NCBI GenBank assembly: GCA_003156615.1
Contig: PMHI01000762.1
Location: 3,831 to 11,680, forward strand
Reading direction: 5' to 3'
Length of the DNA: 7,850 nucleotides
From: Acidobacteriaceae bacterium
GTDB lineage: Bacteria; Acidobacteriota; Terriglobia; Terriglobales; SbA1
Positions 6,857 to 7,850 of the stretch are shown here, piece after piece; position 1 is the first letter of the stretch, and each line of letters starts with the position of its first letter. The notes beneath the pieces were generated by a model, which saw only the letters and a program-made list of their open reading frames with translations, had not been told where the DNA came from and did no database searches. The position numbers and the translations under genes are program-made.

Positions 6857-7825
6857 ATGAATTTCTTTTTGCTGATGGCGCGCCACGGATATGTTTTGAC
6901 CTTCGGTCTGTTGCTGGCGGAGGCGATCGGGCTTCCCTTTCCGGCGGCGATCGCGCTGGTGGCGGCAGGAGCCACGGTGGCGGCGCACGGATTATGGGGT
7001 CCGTACGTCTTGCTGGCAGCGATCACCGCCTTGCTGTTAGGTGACACCGTGCAGTTCTGGCTGGGGCGATACATGGGCTGGGCACTGCTGGGATTCCTGT
7101 GCCGCGTATCGATCAATCCGGAGACCTGCATCCTGCGGTCGGCGGAGTCGTTTTACAAGCGCGGCAGAACCACTCTGGTAATTGCTAAGTTTATCCCCGG
7201 CGTGAACACCATGGCGGCGCCGCTGGCCGGTAGCATGAAGATGCGGTTCTGGCAGTTTCTGTACTTGGACTTCATCGGCTCCCTGGTGTATGCCGTCACC
7301 TATCTTTTGGTGGGATATCTTTCGCGCGATTTTCTGGCTTCCATCTTGCGTGGGTTTCGCGCGGCCGGGCTGGCGATGGAAGTAGTCGTGGTCGCCGCGC
7401 TGGTCGTGTATGCGATCTACCGCTTTGTGCAATATCGCAAACACAAGATGTATCGCGTGGTGCCGCGGATTCAGGTTCAGGAGTTAGCCGCGCGTTTGGC
7501 TTCTGAGGACGCAGGCAAGGTGCTGATCGTCGACGTCCGCAGCCACGGCTACTACGACTCAGGGTCAGCGCGGATCAAAAACTCGATCCGGATCGAACCC
7601 AACAATCTTGAGGAAGAGATCAAGAACCTTCCCAAGGACAAAGACATTTATCTTTACTGTACTTGAGCGCGCGAAGCAACCAGCGCCCGGGTGGCGCATC
7701 TGCTGCGGGAAAAAGGATTCAACACGTTCGTCATTGTCGGCGGATTGACTGCCTGGCGCAAAGCCGGCGAACCGCTAGAGTCGGTACCGCAGAACGATCT
7801 GGTGAAATTGCCGACGTTCAGTTAG
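6857..7825 (+). CDS. DedA membrane protein fused to a rhodanese domain, predicted selenoprotein (Sec270, TGA 7664-7666)
   Basis: Inner-membrane protein of 322 residues read through an in-frame TGA. Residues about 8-190 are a DedA (SNARE-associated/VTT) domain: EAIGLPFPAAIALVAAGA near residue 21, the KFIPGVNTMAAPLAGSM signature (111-127), and hydrophobic segments near 11-43, 47-66, 133-156 and 172-190. DedA proteins are implicated in transport of polyprenyl-phosphate or phospholipid. A cytoplasmic rhodanese domain follows (about 202-310): VLIVDVRSHGYYDSG, then IYLYCT, TGA, and AREATSARVAHLLREKGF, then VGGLTAWRKAGEPLE. The frame ends at TAG 7823-7825. Without the 52 residues after TGA the rhodanese fold and its anion-binding loop would be lost. 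In DedA-rhodanese relatives, as I recall them, this position is Cys (YC[ST]CP motif). A SECIS-like hairpin follows the TGA. Start ATG 6857 gives a normal DedA N-terminus; no strong ribosome site. The alternative is a Cys-to-stop mutation or sequencing error. Confidence 0.85.
7664..7666 (+). other. Predicted selenocysteine codon (TGA) in the rhodanese active-site loop
   Basis: Codon 270 of the DedA-rhodanese frame. Aligning the following T-S-A-R-V-A to the standard C-x4-R-S-A-x-A-A rhodanese loop places this codon at the catalytic Cys position. An ordinary Cys lies two residues earlier (C268), giving a C-T-U motif. The downstream frame has no other stop until 7823. Confidence 0.8.
7667..7706 (+). 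promoter_or_regulatory. Candidate bacterial SECIS element
   Basis: The hairpin lies directly after the TGA and inside the coding region, as bacterial SECIS elements do. The upper stem is GCGCC 7683-7687 paired with GGCGC 7693-7697, five GC pairs. The apical loop is CGGGU 7688-7692, with G at the second position. Below, C7681-A7682 pair with U7701-G7702 after a 3-nt bulge on the right side, and GCA 7676-7678 pairs with UGC 7704-7706. The loop begins 21 nt after the TGA, within the 16-37 nt spacing described for bacterial SECIS elements. SelB binding is inferred. Confidence 0.7.
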
Positions 7826-7844
7826 TCGTTGGTCGTTAGTCGTT
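7824..7844 (+). repeat. Tandem heptamer repeat at the end of the DedA-rhodanese gene
   Basis: Three perfect-length copies of RGTCGTT stand in tandem: AGTCGTT 7824-7830, GGTCGTT 7831-7837 and AGTCGTT 7838-7844. The first copy shares two bases with the TAG stop codon. The array may continue in variant form beyond the window. It looks like an intergenic simple repeat; function unknown. Confidence 0.6.
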
Positions 7845-7850
7845 TGCCGC

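Noticed and set aside
7664..7666. TGA as the true end of a truncated DedA-rhodanese protein, or a pseudogene
   Set aside because: The downstream frame is intact and rhodanese-like, the codon sits at a Cys position, and a SECIS-like hairpin follows. A sequencing error or fresh mutation cannot be fully excluded without read data.

Overview
The window is about 7.85 kb of densely packed, moderately high-G+C bacterial DNA made almost entirely of housekeeping genes. Protein style (ArgS, MetG with a C-terminal tRNA-binding domain, polyprenyl synthase, DedA-rhodanese fusion), TTG starts and degenerate direct repeats in the gaps suggest an Acidobacteriota (Terriglobia/Koribacter-like) chromosome. That placement is inferred from remembered family sequences and was not tested by a search.

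Layout: (1) 1-656, minus strand: N-terminal part of arginyl-tRNA synthetase, running off the left edge and starting at TTG. (2) 657-858: a divergent promoter region, with an extended -10 for argS and a near-consensus sigma-70 promoter for the rightward genes, followed by a leader of about 105 nt that can fold. (3) 859-2103: larC, the nickel-inserting enzyme of the LarA cofactor pathway, without other lar genes. (4) 2174-4210: metG. (5) 4314-5138: a TatD-family metal-dependent hydrolase/DNase. (6) 5210-5704: yajQ. (7) 5766-6755: a long-chain trans-polyprenyl diphosphate synthase, starting at TTG. (8) 6857-7825: a DedA-family membrane protein fused to a C-terminal rhodanese domain. All genes from larC onward point right.

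The main discovery is in the last gene. Its reading frame meets TGA at 7664-7666, in the active-site loop of the rhodanese domain. The same frame then continues for 52 clearly rhodanese-like residues (GG-x-x-AW motif, conserved tail) to a TAG at 7823-7825. As I recall the DedA-rhodanese family, the TGA sits where relatives have the second Cys of a C-[ST]-C-P motif. Starting 21 nt after the TGA is the apical loop (CGGGU) of a GC-rich hairpin that meets the usual description of a bacterial SECIS. I therefore annotate one 322-residue selenoprotein with selenocysteine at position 270, not a truncated or broken gene. No selenocysteine machinery (selA, selB, selC, selD) lies in the window.

Functionally, translation genes (argS, metG) flank a metal-cofactor gene, followed by a nuclease-like hydrolase, a nucleotide-binding-type protein and a polyprenyl synthase. 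DedA proteins are now linked to recycling of undecaprenyl phosphate, so a polyprenyl synthase next to a DedA protein may reflect shared lipid-carrier metabolism; this is inference. There is no mobile element, CRISPR array, tRNA or rRNA in the window.
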